Notes under the pieces: model-generated | Told to the model about the DNA's origin: nothing | Seen by the model: only the letters and a program-made list of their open reading frames with translations | The model's database searches: none | Assembly (NCBI GenBank): GCA_024278935.1 | Contig: JAJRSF010000051.1 | Span: forward strand, 1 to 64,000 | Direction of reading: 5' to 3' | DNA: 64,000 bases | Origin: Candidatus Zixiibacteriota bacterium | GTDB taxonomy: Bacteria > Zixibacteria > MSB-5A5 > GN15 > FEB-12 | In this document: positions 17,536 to 27,899 of the stretch, piece after piece | How the letters are laid out: every line of letters starts with the position of its first letter | Position numbering within the stretch: position 1 is the stretch's first letter | Made by a program: the position numbers and the translations under genes

Positions 17536-19311
17536 TTAAAGCGGGATTTCTATTGTGAAAGTCGAACCTATGCCAAGTTCGCTTTCAACTGAAACAGCCC
17601 CCTTGTGGAGCAATGAAATATGTTTGACAATCGCCAAGCCGAGTCCTGTCCCGCCAAGTTCTCGGCTCCGAGCTTTGTCGGCTCGATAGAACCGTTCAAA
17701 CAAGCGGTCATGATGTCTGCTTTCAATCCCGACCCCTTCATCGGTTACGATGACTTTAAATCTGTTGGACTCTTTTTCAAGATGCACAAAAACTGTTGAA
17801 TCTTGTGAACTGTAATTTATCGCATTATCTAAAAGATTTATAACCGCTTGTTCAAAAAGTGGAATATTGGTGTCCGCTTCAATCGACTCATCACCGCTTA
17901 GCTGAATTGTAATATTTCTCTTATTTGCTTTATGTTCACAAATCTGAATAGACGATTGGATTACAGAAAATATATTTGCTCGTTCAAAATTGATATCTTC
18001 AACATCGGAACCTTGTTCAATCCGAGAAAGCGATACCAGATCTTCAATTATGCTGGTCAACCTGTTGGCTTGTTTTGATATGATACCAAGAAATTTTTCG
18101 ACATCTTCTTTATTGTCAGTTCCGCTATCAATAAGCGTTTCAACGAACCCTTTAATAGATGTTATCGGTGTCCGAAGTTCATGCGAAACATTGGCAACAA
18201 AATCCTGTCTGATATTTTCTAAAAAACGTAACCGAGTTATATCGTTAAGCACAAGTAAAATCCCAATCACACTGCCCGATGCACCTTTGAGAATAGAACT
18301 ATTATAGCTTATAAATTTTTCTTTCTGAAGGCTCTGGGTAATCTCACCTTCGTGCGGTTTGTTCTCTTTAAGTGTTTTGATTACAATTTCCTGAAGCTCG
18401 GCATTCCGAATAATTTCATAAACCGACTTCCCTTGTGCATCTTCGGGGTCAACACCAAACAGTTCGCCGGCAGCCTTGTTCATATTAAGTATGTTTTCCG
18501 ATTTGTCTATAGCAATTACAGATTCGACCATACTTTGTAAAATAACTTTTTGTTCATTTCTCTGTCTGGTGATAATTTTAATCCGCTCATCAAGTTCTGT
18601 CGCCATTATGTTCATCGCAATTGCAAGCTGGGCGATCTCTTCTGAATCTGAAATCGGAAGATGATTTTCAAAATCACCTTTTGCAAATCGTTCAGCACCA
18701 ACTTTTAACTCTTCAAGTGGTTGGCTGATTCTTTTGGAAATAAAATAAGCAGTTAAAGCGGCAAGTATCGCCACAATAAACAAAGCAAAAAGTATTTTAA
18801 CAGAGAGTGCATTAATTGTTTTGTTAATAGATTCAATCGTCACCGACAACCGAAGTACCCCGACAACTTCACCCTCATGCTCAAGTCGGATTGCTAAATA
18901 CATCATAGAGCGTTGAAGCGTATTACTGTATCGAATCGAATTACCGGTCAGTCCTGACAATGCGTTTTGCATCTCAGCACGAGAGCTATGATTATCCATC
19001 TTCGATGGGTTCTCTTCAGAGTCAGCTATGACTATTCCATTCGGAAGCATAACGGTAATGCGAGTCTCAGATACTTTTCCAATTTCCGTACAACGTTTTT
19101 GCAAAGATAAACTATCAAGCTGGTCATCAACTAATAATGGAATTACTTGCGACTGCAGTATATATGATTTAGATAATAAACTTTTTTGGGTCTCTTCGAT
19201 ATAAAACGACTTCAATGTTGAAAAAGAGAACCATGTAAGAGCCAGCAATGACAATGTAATAATCAATGTAAACGGAATTATCAAAAGCCGTATCATTTTT
19301 TTCTTAGCCAC
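17536..19311 (-). CDS. phoR: Phosphate-regulon sensor histidine kinase PhoR
   Basis: A 591-aa membrane kinase. It has a transmembrane helix (about 9-31), a periplasmic sensor (to about 168), a second helix (171-191), HAMP (192-245), PAS (255-360), HisKA with phospho-acceptor H377 (VSHELRTPITSIKG) and HATPase with NLLDNAINYSS, DEGVGIE and GGTGLGLAIVKH. This long PhoR form with HAMP and an extracytoplasmic domain is typical of Gram-positive and FCB bacteria. Translation starts at GTG 19311; AAGGAG sits inside the end of phoB, two bases before, so the pair is coupled. Partner and genomic position support PhoR over other kinases. Confidence 0.92.
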   Translation of the reverse strand: MAKKKMIRLLIIPFTLIITLSLLALTWFSFSTLKSFYIEETQKSLLSKSYILQSQVIPLLVDDQLDSLSLQKRCTEIGKVSETRITVMLPNGIVIADSEENPSKMDNHSSRAEMQNALSGLTGNSIRYSNTLQRSMMYLAIRLEHEGEVVGVLRLSVTIESINKTINALSVKILFALFIVAILAALTAYFISKRISQPLEELKVGAERFAKGDFENHLPISDSEEIAQLAIAMNIMATELDERIKIITRQRNEQKVILQSMVESVIAIDKSENILNMNKAAGELFGVDPEDAQGKSVYEIIRNAELQEIVIKTLKENKPHEGEITQSLQKEKFISYNSSILKGASGSVIGILLVLNDITRLRFLENIRQDFVANVSHELRTPITSIKGFVETLIDSGTDNKEDVEKFLGIISKQANRLTSIIEDLVSLSRIEQGSDVEDINFERANIFSVIQSSIQICEHKANKRNITIQLSGDESIEADTNIPLFEQAVINLLDNAINYSSQDSTVFVHLEKESNRFKVIVTDEGVGIESRHHDRLFERFYRADKARSRELGGTGLGLAIVKHISLLHKGAVSVESELGIGSTFTIEIPL

Positions 19312-19313
19312 GA

Positions 19314-20000
19314 CTACTCCTTAAACCTATATCCGATTCCACGAACCGTTTCAATATTTTTACCGGACTCACCAAGTTTTTTTCGCAGTCCGACAATTTG
19401 TACATCGATCGAACGATCGGTAATAATTGTATCTTCACCACGAATAGCATCTATAAGTTGATCTCTTGTAAAAACCCAACCCGGTTTTTGAGCAAGATGA
19501 TGCAGTATCTGAAACTCTGTCAAAGTTAATGCCACCGGTTTGCTCTGTACCAACACTTCAAATTTAGCAGGGTCGATTGATATATCTGTCAATTTTATAA
19601 TTGATTTGCTGGTGACCTCTTTTGCTTTTAACCGTCTGAACAACGACCGAATACGTGCTACTAATACTCTTGGAGAAAATGGTTTGCTCAGATAATCATC
19701 GGCACCTAACTCAAGCCCGGTCACAACATCGGACTCATCCGATTTTGCCGTTATCATAATAATTGGAATATGTTCAGTATTTGAATCTTTTTTTAACTGA
19801 CGACAAATCTCAAGCCCATCAACACCCGGAAGCATCAAATCAAGCAGAACCATATCCGGTTTTAATTCTATAACACCGGTAAGCCCTTCTTCCCCTGTTA
19901 AAAACCCGGTGACTTTATACCCTTCTTTTGAAAGGTTAAAACTTATCAATTCTTGAATATCAACTTCATCTTCAATTATTACTATATGCTTATTAATCAT
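19314..20000 (-). CDS. phoB: Phosphate-regulon response regulator PhoB/PhoP
   Basis: A 228-aa OmpR-family regulator. The receiver domain (1-120) contains the acidic pocket EDE (10-12), phospho-acceptor D54 (LLDLMLPG) and K at KPFSP. A winged helix (about 135-226) follows, with FTRDQLIDAIRGED and DRSIDVQIVGLRKKLGE as recognition-helix region. It should bind the TTAACA-type repeats found upstream of itself and of the porin-pst operon. Confidence 0.94.
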   Translation of the reverse strand: MINKHIVIIEDEVDIQELISFNLSKEGYKVTGFLTGEEGLTGVIELKPDMVLLDLMLPGVDGLEICRQLKKDSNTEHIPIIMITAKSDESDVVTGLELGADDYLSKPFSPRVLVARIRSLFRRLKAKEVTSKSIIKLTDISIDPAKFEVLVQSKPVALTLTEFQILHHLAQKPGWVFTRDQLIDAIRGEDTIITDRSIDVQIVGLRKKLGESGKNIETVRGIGYRFKE

Positions 20001-20037
20001 ATCTTCCTCATTTCTGACAAGATAACTACATCCGTTC

Positions 20038-20065
20038 TGTTAGAAAAGTATTAAGATTATGTTAA
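20038..20065 (-). promoter_or_regulatory. Triple Pho box upstream of phoB-phoR
   Basis: On the minus strand TTAACA-N5-TTAATA-N5-CTAACA: three hexamers in exact 11-base register, ending 38 bases before the phoB start. This predicts autoregulation of the two-component operon. The single -10-like element downstream (TAGTTATCT) is weak, as expected for an activated promoter. Confidence 0.7.
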
Positions 20066-20094
20066 ATATTATAATTTCATCTAATTTGAAAAAA

Positions 20095-20120
20095 AAAGAC
20101 CGGTAAATTTACCGGTCTTT
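20095..20120. terminator. Rho-independent terminator after the subtilase gene
   Basis: A 26-base perfect palindrome (AAAGACCGGTAAA and its complement) with an A/T run on the side that ends minus-strand transcripts. It insulates the subtilase gene from phoB-phoR. Confidence 0.9.
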
Positions 20121-20142
20121 AGATTACTATATTAGGAGGTGC

Positions 20143-22553
20143 TTATTTCATCAATACCATTTTCTTGGTATCTACATTGACACCGGAAGTTAAACGGTAA
20201 AAATAAATACCTGATGGCTTTGTAGTCGCATCCCATGATACTGTATGAGTACCGGCAGTTAACGAACCTGAAACAAGCTGTTCTACTTTTTGACCATTAA
20301 TATTAAATATTTCAAGAGTCACAAAAGATGCTTGTGCTAAACTGAATGAAATATCAGTAGTTGGGTTAAACGGATTTGGATAGTTTTGGTTTAATCCAAA
20401 TGTTCCCGGAAGAACTAACTCTACTGCGATTCCATCATTAAAGGCATAACCACTTTCACATCCTTTAGTAACAACATTTGATGCAGGGTTGTAGCTGTTT
20501 GATGCATGAGTTACATTTGTTACTTCAAAACACCATTCAGATGTAACAGTTTTTGTTTTAGAAGTTAAGAAATCTACAGTTCCATCAGTTCCTGTAACTC
20601 CAGAATAACTTCCACCGGTAGGACCGGTAGCTGTTACATAAACAGTCGCACCTGATAAAGGCTGGTCATTACTATCAAAATTGTAACCACACCATAACCA
20701 CTATAATTACGACCTGTTCTGTATTGTGATACAGCAATGTCATAAACATACATAGTTCCACCAACTGGTGGCTCTGTTACAGTAATATAATCTACAACTG
20801 TTTTAGTGTCAGAACCATATGCATTTGTAGCTGTTAATGCTACGGTATAGGTTCCTGATACATTGTATGTATATGATGGGTTCTGAACTGTGGATGTTCC
20901 ACCATCACCAAATGTCCAACTCCACGATGTTGGACCATTAGTAGATAAATCAGTGAAGTTTACATCTAACGGATAATCACCTGAAGTAGGTGTACCACTA
21001 AAGTTTGCAACTGGAGGATCAGCTGGAGGTGTTGTAACTGTAATATACCCAACTTTAGTGTCAGCATCTGAACCAAATGCATTTGTTGCTGTAAGTGTCA
21101 CGGTATAAGTACCGGCAGCATTATATATATATGATGGGTTCTGTGCGGTGGAAGTTCCACCGTCGCCAAATGTCCAGCTCCATGATGTTGGGCTGTTCAC
21201 AGATAAATCAGTAAAACTTACATTTAAAGGGACGTCGCCTGACGTTGGTGTTCCTGAAAAATTCGCAACTGGAGGATCATTACTAGGAGTAACAAGTTGT
21301 ATAGCTGCGTTTGCATCAAGAAGCCCGTACCCATATTCTCGATCCCATCCTGTTGGACCTAAATCTAAAGCAGAGTTCTGTAAAATATCTTGCACTTCGT
21401 CGGGAGTTAAAGTTCCACCTGAAGCACCGATAACTAACGCTGCAACACCTGCTACGTGAGGAGATGCCATCGATGTACCTTGATAGAAATAATAAGAAAA
21501 TGCAGTATAGTTAGAACCATCATGAGTTTGCTGTAAAACGCCATCAATATATCCATCACCATCTTGATCAACTCCTGTGTCGCCACCTGGAGCAGCAATA
21601 TCTACAGAATCATTATAGGTAGAATATCCTGTAATTGTTGAATCAAGTCTGACTGCTGAAACAGATACATAAGCTTCGTTAGCGGCAGGATACTCTAATA
21701 TTAATCTACCTGAGTTACCTGCTGCACAAATAATTGTTACTCCTTGTGCTTTCGCATAATTACAAGCATCATTCATAATAGTAGAAAAATAGGATGAACC
21801 TAAACTCATATTAATTACTTTTGCTCCATTGTCAGCAGCATAATAAATACCATTGGCAATAACATCAGTTGCACCAGAACCTGCAGCATCTAAAACTTTT
21901 ACAGGCATAATTGAACAATTATAAGCAATACCTGTCACACCTAAATTATTATTAGTAGACTGAGCTATTGTTCCTGCGACATGAGTTCCATGACCATTGT
22001 CATCATTAGGATGAGTGTCATTGTTTATGAAATCGTACCCTTGCACAAAATTTGTTTGTGCCAAATCAGGTGCTTGAGCATAAACGTCATAATCTTCGTA
22101 CGCAACACCGGCATCTAAAATAGCTACAATAACACCAGTACCTGTGTTTTGATCCCATGCTTGTTCCATATTAATCATTGGCATATGCCATTGATAGCCA
22201 TAATAAGGATCGTTTGGCACCATATAAGATGTATAAATATAATTTGGTTCTGCAAATAAAACATTTGGATCAGCAGAATATTCCGCTACCATTTCTTCAA
22301 CTGTTTTATTTGAAGGAATTGCAATATACTTATACCCACCTTTGATACTTTCTTTAATCGTAGAACATCCAAAACTATTAACTGTTTTAGAACTTTCAAT
22401 CGTATCTTTAAACTTGACTAAGATTTGTCCCGGTACATAGTCTTGACTTGATTGAACTGTTGTTGTTGTTTTGACTTTAAAAAGTGGAGCTGCTAAAACA
22501 ATTGTTGATACTAATAATGCACTGATGAGTAAAAAGGTTAAAACTTTTTTCAT
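20143..22553 (-). pseudogene. Secreted S8 subtilase with two PKD domains and C-terminal sorting tail, frameshifted near 20677
   Basis: Reconstructed length is about 803 aa. A signal peptide (1-21) is followed by an I9-like propeptide (about 40-108) and a subtilase domain with catalytic D147, H188 and S360 (AILDAGV, GHGTHVAG, GTSMASP). Two PKD domains follow (about 424-515 and 517-605, each ending in WTFGDGGTST...Y..GTYTV.L.ATNA.GSD), then an Ig-like segment, then a PNPFNPTT...SGIYFYRLTSG...KKMVLMK sorting tail. The open frame breaks at 20677-20680: beyond it the other frame continues as DSNDQPLSGATVYVT through to the tail. Adding one base to the A4/T4 run restores the protein. All catalytic residues lie before the lesion, so even the truncated form could fold as a protease lacking its cell-surface or secretion tail. 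Confidence 0.85.
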
Positions 22554-23013
22554 TGTGATTCCCAGGTTTTTAGTTTCCTATTCATTTTCTTTACTATCCA
22601 TATGTCTTAAATGCCTTGCCACCTCCTAAGTGGTTTAATGTTATTCTATTAAAAATATCTATATAAAATAAATCATGTTAAGTTTCAGATTAAAGAGGAT
22701 TTAAAGTGTTGAAAAAATACACAATAGTGGAGATTAAAATACATATTGGTTTATAATTCTTAGTTAGTGCTTATTAAAAGAGATTGAATTAACGTTAGTC
22801 GCATTTCACATTGAAGATATTTACATAAAAAAAGATTGCCTCCTAGCACCATAGTTTTGGACTATTGACTGTAGATATGTTATTTTTTATTGGTTTAATA
22901 TTAAAGAGAATCGGGAATGCCAAAAAATACATCAAAATTGATTATATATACAATAAAAGCCTCTGTTATCTTTAATAACACAGAGGCTTTTTACTTACTA
23001 ATTTGTATACGAT
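22554..23013. other. 460-base intergenic region between the two subtilase genes
   Basis: No convincing gene. Strong Shine-Dalgarno-like AGGAGGT on the minus strand near 22620 is followed by a possible seven-codon frame (MDSKENE) before the subtilase start; the spacing is poor and I do not call it a gene. The right end holds the terminator listed separately. Confidence 0.5.
22955..22991 (-). terminator. Terminator downstream of the dockerin-type subtilase
   Basis: Eleven-base arms AAAAGCCTCTG (22955-22965) and complement (22981-22991) with a 15-base loop that can extend pairing around a two-base bulge. A/T runs occur on both sides. It lies 23 bases after the stop of the minus-strand gene. Confidence 0.85.
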
Positions 23014-24468
23014 TTACTTAGAGTCGTCACCTGACTTATAACAAGGCTTAAACTCACGCCATTTTATAAATAAATGATGCACCATTATTGCCACATCAGC
23101 CATATTTGCATTACCATCACAGTTGAGATCAACCATCTCATCGGTAATTATAAATCCGTTTCGAGATTTAACTTTGACAGACTTACCTTCGTTACCACCC
23201 TGAGAGATAAAATCAATCATTTTCGATAGATCAGTTATATCACGAACACCGTCGATATTAATATCACCGATTGAAAGTTGTACGACCGCATCCAAGCTAT
23301 TAATCATACCATAGCCATACTGTTCATCCGGGACCATCACTGTTCCCCAAAGAAGTTCGCTTCTTGAAGTGTAGTGTAAGTGGTTTTGAATATCTTTTGG
23401 TGTATACTTTTGATTTAACTGTTTCATCATCGCAACAGTTCCCGAAACGATTGGTGCCGAAAATGATGTCCCGCTCCAAGTACCCCAGTCATAATCACCT
23501 GCCAGTGAACTGTATATATTAACACCCGGTGCAACAATATCAACATAACTACCATAGTTTGAAAAACCTGCGAGTTACTCTGACATATCAACTGCTGAAA
23601 CTGCAATTACATCAGGATGTGCCGCAGGATAGGATGGAATAGCAGTTCCTTCATTACCGGTAGCAGCTATCATGACAACATTCTTTGAATTGGCATCGTC
23701 GATTGCTTCACTTAAAACAGAAATCATATCTGTAGTTCCAAAACTCATATTAATAATATCAGCCCCATGCCTAACCGCCCAGTCAATTGCTTGAGCAACA
23801 TTAAATTGATCACCAATACCATCACCATCAAACGCACGTAAAGGAATAATCGAAACATCAGGAGCTGTCAATAATAAAAGACCTGTCACAAATGTTCCAT
23901 GACCGTAAATCGTACCGGGTTGCTCCGATGCGTCCGAACTTATTGTAATAAAATCATGACCATCTAAAATATTTGAATTCAGCATCAATGGATGTAAATA
24001 ATCTATACCATTATCAATGACCGCAATAACAACACCCTGACCTGTAGAAAGAAGTTGGGCAGAATCAATGCCTATATCATAAGTACCTTCTTGAGCATAA
24101 TAATCTTGTGGGGATATTCCTTTATTGAAAATCGGTACCGATTCATCAGGGAATCCCTGACTGATTTGAAATACTTCGGGAATATCAATCGATGTGTTTA
24201 TCGAAGCAAGTTCGACATCTGCGTTGCTGTTTAATTCATCAACAACTTCATCAACAGATCTACTCTCTGAAAATGTTAATAAATATGTACTGCTTGATGG
24301 TATTGAATCAGCAACAACAGCTTGTAAATCTTCCGCAATAGAAATAATCTGTTCGTTACTTTTAACTTTTACTACAGCTTCACCTGCCCGTTTTTTTCCC
24401 GCGAAAACAAGCGAGCTGCTGAAAAGGAAAATCGAGATTATGATGGCAATCGATGTGGTTCGTCTCAT
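23014..24468 (-). pseudogene. Secreted S8 subtilase with C-terminal dockerin-like domain, interrupted by one in-frame TAA
   Basis: A continuous frame of about 484 codons with a single TAA at 23575-23577. Signal peptide (1-23), propeptide-like region, then a subtilase domain with D152 (VIDNGID) and H190 (GHGTFVTG). After the stop the same frame continues without gap through LAGFSNYGSYVDIVAPG to S335 in SGTSFSAP, so the lesion removes the catalytic serine. The end carries two D-rich dockerin-type segments (GDINIDGVRDITDLSKMIDF and DLNCDGNANMADVAIMVHHL). The gene begins 31 bases after the CHAT gene on the same strand and is probably co-transcribed with it. The stop may be a true nonsense mutation, a read-through site or a base-calling error. 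Confidence 0.83.
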
Positions 24469-24499
24469 ATTTTTTCTCTATACATTTTAAAAGTTTAAA

Positions 24500-27252
24500 T
24501 TAATTCCCAATTAAAATAAATGCACCCCAATATGCCGGGTCCTCTATTTCTGTTGATATATATTGTACTGCTTGTAAATAAGCTACTTTAATATTCTTTG
24601 TTTGAGATAGTTGTTTATAAAACTCGTTCATAAACAACATAGTTACTTTGTCATCAACTGGCCATAGCGATGCAAGGACATATCGACTGCCTGCTCGGTA
24701 AAAGGCTTTTGCCAGCGAGAAAGTATTACCATAATTTAACCCCGGAGCGGCTGTTTGGCAACCAGAAAGTGTAACTAATTCCGCAGCAATCCCCTCGCCT
24801 ATAAAATCAAATGGGAAAAGAACACCGTCGGAAAACATTATCCGTGAAAAAAGAGGGTTCTCCGATGATCGCGATGCGTGTGCTGCTATATGAATAAATC
24901 CGGTCGACTCTTTAAATTCTTTTAACAGTGCAACTCTACTTGCCTTCTCAGCTTTATAATGACGGGATTTTTTATACTGCCCATAAATCTGCTCTCCTTC
25001 AATATCAACAAGAGGTAACGATTTATGCGAAACAGAAAATATTGAATTTCGAAGTTTGGAAAAATCTATCTTCTCAACTCTCTCTTTATATAACGAATCA
25101 GGGTCAGCAATTATTTTGACCGTATACATATCCTTTATATATTTCCCATCATCATGACACAATGCGATAAACGGAATCTGATTAAAAACAGAATCAGGGA
25201 TTATAAGAAGTGTTGTTATCTTTTTATCAAGTTCAATCGGAGCAATAAGCAGTTTGTATAATTTTTTCAGATAGGCATTTTTATATCTAACGAAGTTGTC
25301 ATGTTTGTCTTATGGATCGACTGTTCAAACAAAAATTGAATCTTCCTGATAAGTGCTTTTAACTCATCAACAGTAATTTCCAAATCAATATACTTAATTT
25401 CATTTGCACTCTGTATGAAGACCCCAACAGTTTCACCGGAAATAAAATAATGTATCACCGCTTCATCAACTGATGGTCTGTACGATTTAAAGTCTGCCAA
25501 CTTATGCTTAACATTTTGTTGCTCAACTTCAAAATACGCTCTCGACTTTTGCTCTAAGTGCCAAAGTTGTTTTTCATGCTTTAAAATATCAGCAGAACCA
25601 GTAACAACTCGTTTCCCTTTTTGGGGATACTTATATGCAACTGATAATGTCTGACGTAATGACTTAATTTGAGATAAAATTTTATCAGGGACATTCCCCT
25701 CAAGCGATTTAGTAGAAACAAATTGTGCATTCAACAGTGACAATGCTTTCATCTGTTGCAGATACGATTTTTCTACATCACCAAGTTGCAGTGAACATTC
25801 GACCAACCGTGAATACATCTTAAATTTATCAGCAGCAAAGAAAAACTTTATTTCATCATAATGCAATGACTGCATCATCTTTTCTACTATCAAAATTGCT
25901 TTTTTAAATTCAGTAATTGCTATCGTAAATTTCTTCTTTGAAAAATAATATTCACCGACTAACCCATGAACTTTTCGTTGTTGCTCTAAAGTAATTTCGC
26001 TTTGTTTTAATCTCTTTAATTTGGCGAATGCTCTCTTTTCATTTTTTGACAAAAAGAGTGCTTGTATATGAGAAAGTTCAGCATCATGTTCTCTTCTAAT
26101 ATCTTTACTCTTTTTATAATACTTCAACGCCAAATCAGATGCTTCTAACGCTTTTGTATATTTCTTTTGACCTATATAAAGAGAACTATAGGCAGACTGT
26201 ATCATACCTAACCAGAGATTATTATTTTCTTTTTTGAATATTTTCTGAGAAGCTTTAAGTAATTTTTTCGCTTGCTCAATATCACCTAACTCAATCTTTG
26301 CAATCGCCGCAAAATAGTATGCCTTCCCCTCTTCGTAAGGCATCTTATATTTTTTGAAAATAGGAATTATAATTTCAGCAAACATAATAGCAGAACCATA
26401 CTGATTTAATTGCAAATTCAGTTCCGCTAAATCAAGTTGTGTAATAGCGGCAGTAGTTTTGTCGCCTAAAATTTCTAATGAATCGTATACTTTTTCAAAC
26501 AGATTCAAAGCATCGCTGTATTTACTTTCTAAAAACAGAAGATAGGCTATCGAGTATTCGGTTTGTTGATAAGCGAGTTCCATATTGGCGTTTTTATAAA
26601 ACTGCCCCGCCTCAAGATACAATTTTTTCGCTTGAACAAGCTGATTCATATTGGTATAAATATTAGCTCTGTTAAAATCTACAATCGCACAGGCAATACC
26701 GCCATCTTTTGTAAAGATTTCTTTTGCATTGTCATAGTACAAAAGTGCCAATCGGTTTTTGTCCATACGATGATACATATTCCCGATATTAGTCATCACC
26801 TGTCCGGCTTGACTACTCAATTTTTTCCGTTTGAAATAACGCAGAGCTTCTTTACCAACTTTGAGACCTTTATCATATTTAGAAAGATACCTATACACTT
26901 CAATCATACCTTTGCGAATCATTGCAGCAGCATGAAAATCTCTTTGAGCAGTAGCATGCGAAAGAGCTTTTTTGTAAAATTTTAATGAAGTCGTATAATC
27001 GGCGTTCCACAATGCAAGCCTTGCTCGCATCGCAAATAGTTTATCCTGATATTCTTTTGGTATAAATTTAAAACAGTCAATCACAGCTTGCAGATAATTA
27101 TCGGCATCAGTTATACTGACCCGATACAAACTATTTAAGCTTCTGCTTATCTCTGCAATAAATAATTTACAGTCATTGCTATATTCTAAATGCAATAACT
27201 GTTTTAAATCATCTCTGCTTGTAATCTGTTTTATAATCTTAATATCAATCAT
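24500..27252 (-). pseudogene. TPR-CHAT protease (caspase-like), frameshifted at 25278-25282
   Basis: Reconstructed length is about 917 aa. The first about 600 residues are tandem tetratricopeptide helices (examples: AGQVMTNIGNMYHRMDKN, ALLYYDNAKEIF). The C-terminal third is a CHAT peptidase of caspase/separase clan CD: VIHYFISGETVGVFIQ begins the domain, catalytic His is in GFIHIAAHA (codon at 24878-24880) and catalytic Cys in VTLSGCQTA (codon at 24758-24760), followed by ASLWPVDD and YWGAFILIG. The frame breaks at a T5/A5 run; adding one base gives DIKNAYLKKLYKLLIAPIELD and full continuity. No signal peptide: cytoplasmic. The start overlaps the 195-aa gene by four bases (ATGA). Family knowledge: TPR-CHAT proteins are sensor proteases that cut partner proteins. 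Confidence 0.88.
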
Positions 27253-27836
27253 AACGACAATTCAATAACGCCTTCTTTTTCATTTTCAAATGTAAACAAC
27301 AAAGAACATTTCCCGGCATCAATTCGATCAAACCGAAACAGACCAAACTCATCAATTTCGACAACTTGTGAAGACCTACCAGACTTGGCTTTGATTTTTA
27401 TTTTTTCATTTTTATCAAAATCTTGTATCTGCCCAATAAGCTCAACAGAATCTATAGTTGTTGGATATACCGTCAACGCAACGAGCAGTTCACCAACCTG
27501 ATATTTTAACTGACGAGTATCAACCGATGCAGGACGGACACCTTCGGGGAGCGGAAGAAGCGACGAGTCAAAAACCTGCACTCCAAACTGTTTCTGTGAA
27601 TTTGATTTCTCTTTGAGAAAATCTTTATACAACGTTTGAGAAAGTTTTTTCGAAGCTGCAAACAGCTCTTGAGAGTTCTGAGGCGAAACTTGATATAGCT
27701 GTTTCAGCAAGTCATAATAATCCGACAATTCTGAGTCATTTTGAAGCTCAACTAAGAGAGTTATTTTCTGCTCCCCCTGTAACGAACCAGCCAAAAGAGA
27801 CTTAAGTCGTTCGATTTTTTCTATACTTATTCCCAT
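27249..27836 (-). CDS. Unrecognised 195-aa protein between sigma factor and CHAT protease
   Basis: No family recognised with confidence. The N-terminal half (1-85) is helical and charged; it has no HxxxCxxC zinc motif of classical ZAS anti-sigma factors and no transmembrane segment. The C-terminal half (about 105-195) looks like a small beta sandwich: LKYQVGELLVALTVYP, VELIGQIQD, then EIDEFGLFRFDRIDAGKCSLLF, which resembles the D..G.F.F..L..G.Y.L of carboxypeptidase-regulatory-like folds. It follows the sigma gene by 63 bases, has AGAGGTGG upstream and is translationally coupled to the CHAT gene. By position it is a candidate anti-sigma factor, CHAT substrate or adaptor (inference). Confidence 0.8.
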   Translation of the reverse strand: MGISIEKIERLKSLLAGSLQGEQKITLLVELQNDSELSDYYDLLKQLYQVSPQNSQELFAASKKLSQTLYKDFLKEKSNSQKQFGVQVFDSSLLPLPEGVRPASVDTRQLKYQVGELLVALTVYPTTIDSVELIGQIQDFDKNEKIKIKAKSGRSSQVVEIDEFGLFRFDRIDAGKCSLLFTFENEKEGVIELSL

Positions 27837-27899
27837 TTTCCACCTCTAGATATTGGTATATTATAGAGACTTATTAAATGCATAAAATACATATTTTCT

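Noticed and set aside
22554-22640. Riboswitch or leader peptide before the subtilase (AGGAGGT and MDSKENE)
   Set aside because: Spacing between the Shine-Dalgarno-like block and ATG is about 20 bases, and no known riboswitch core (for example c-di-GMP GEMM) could be matched.
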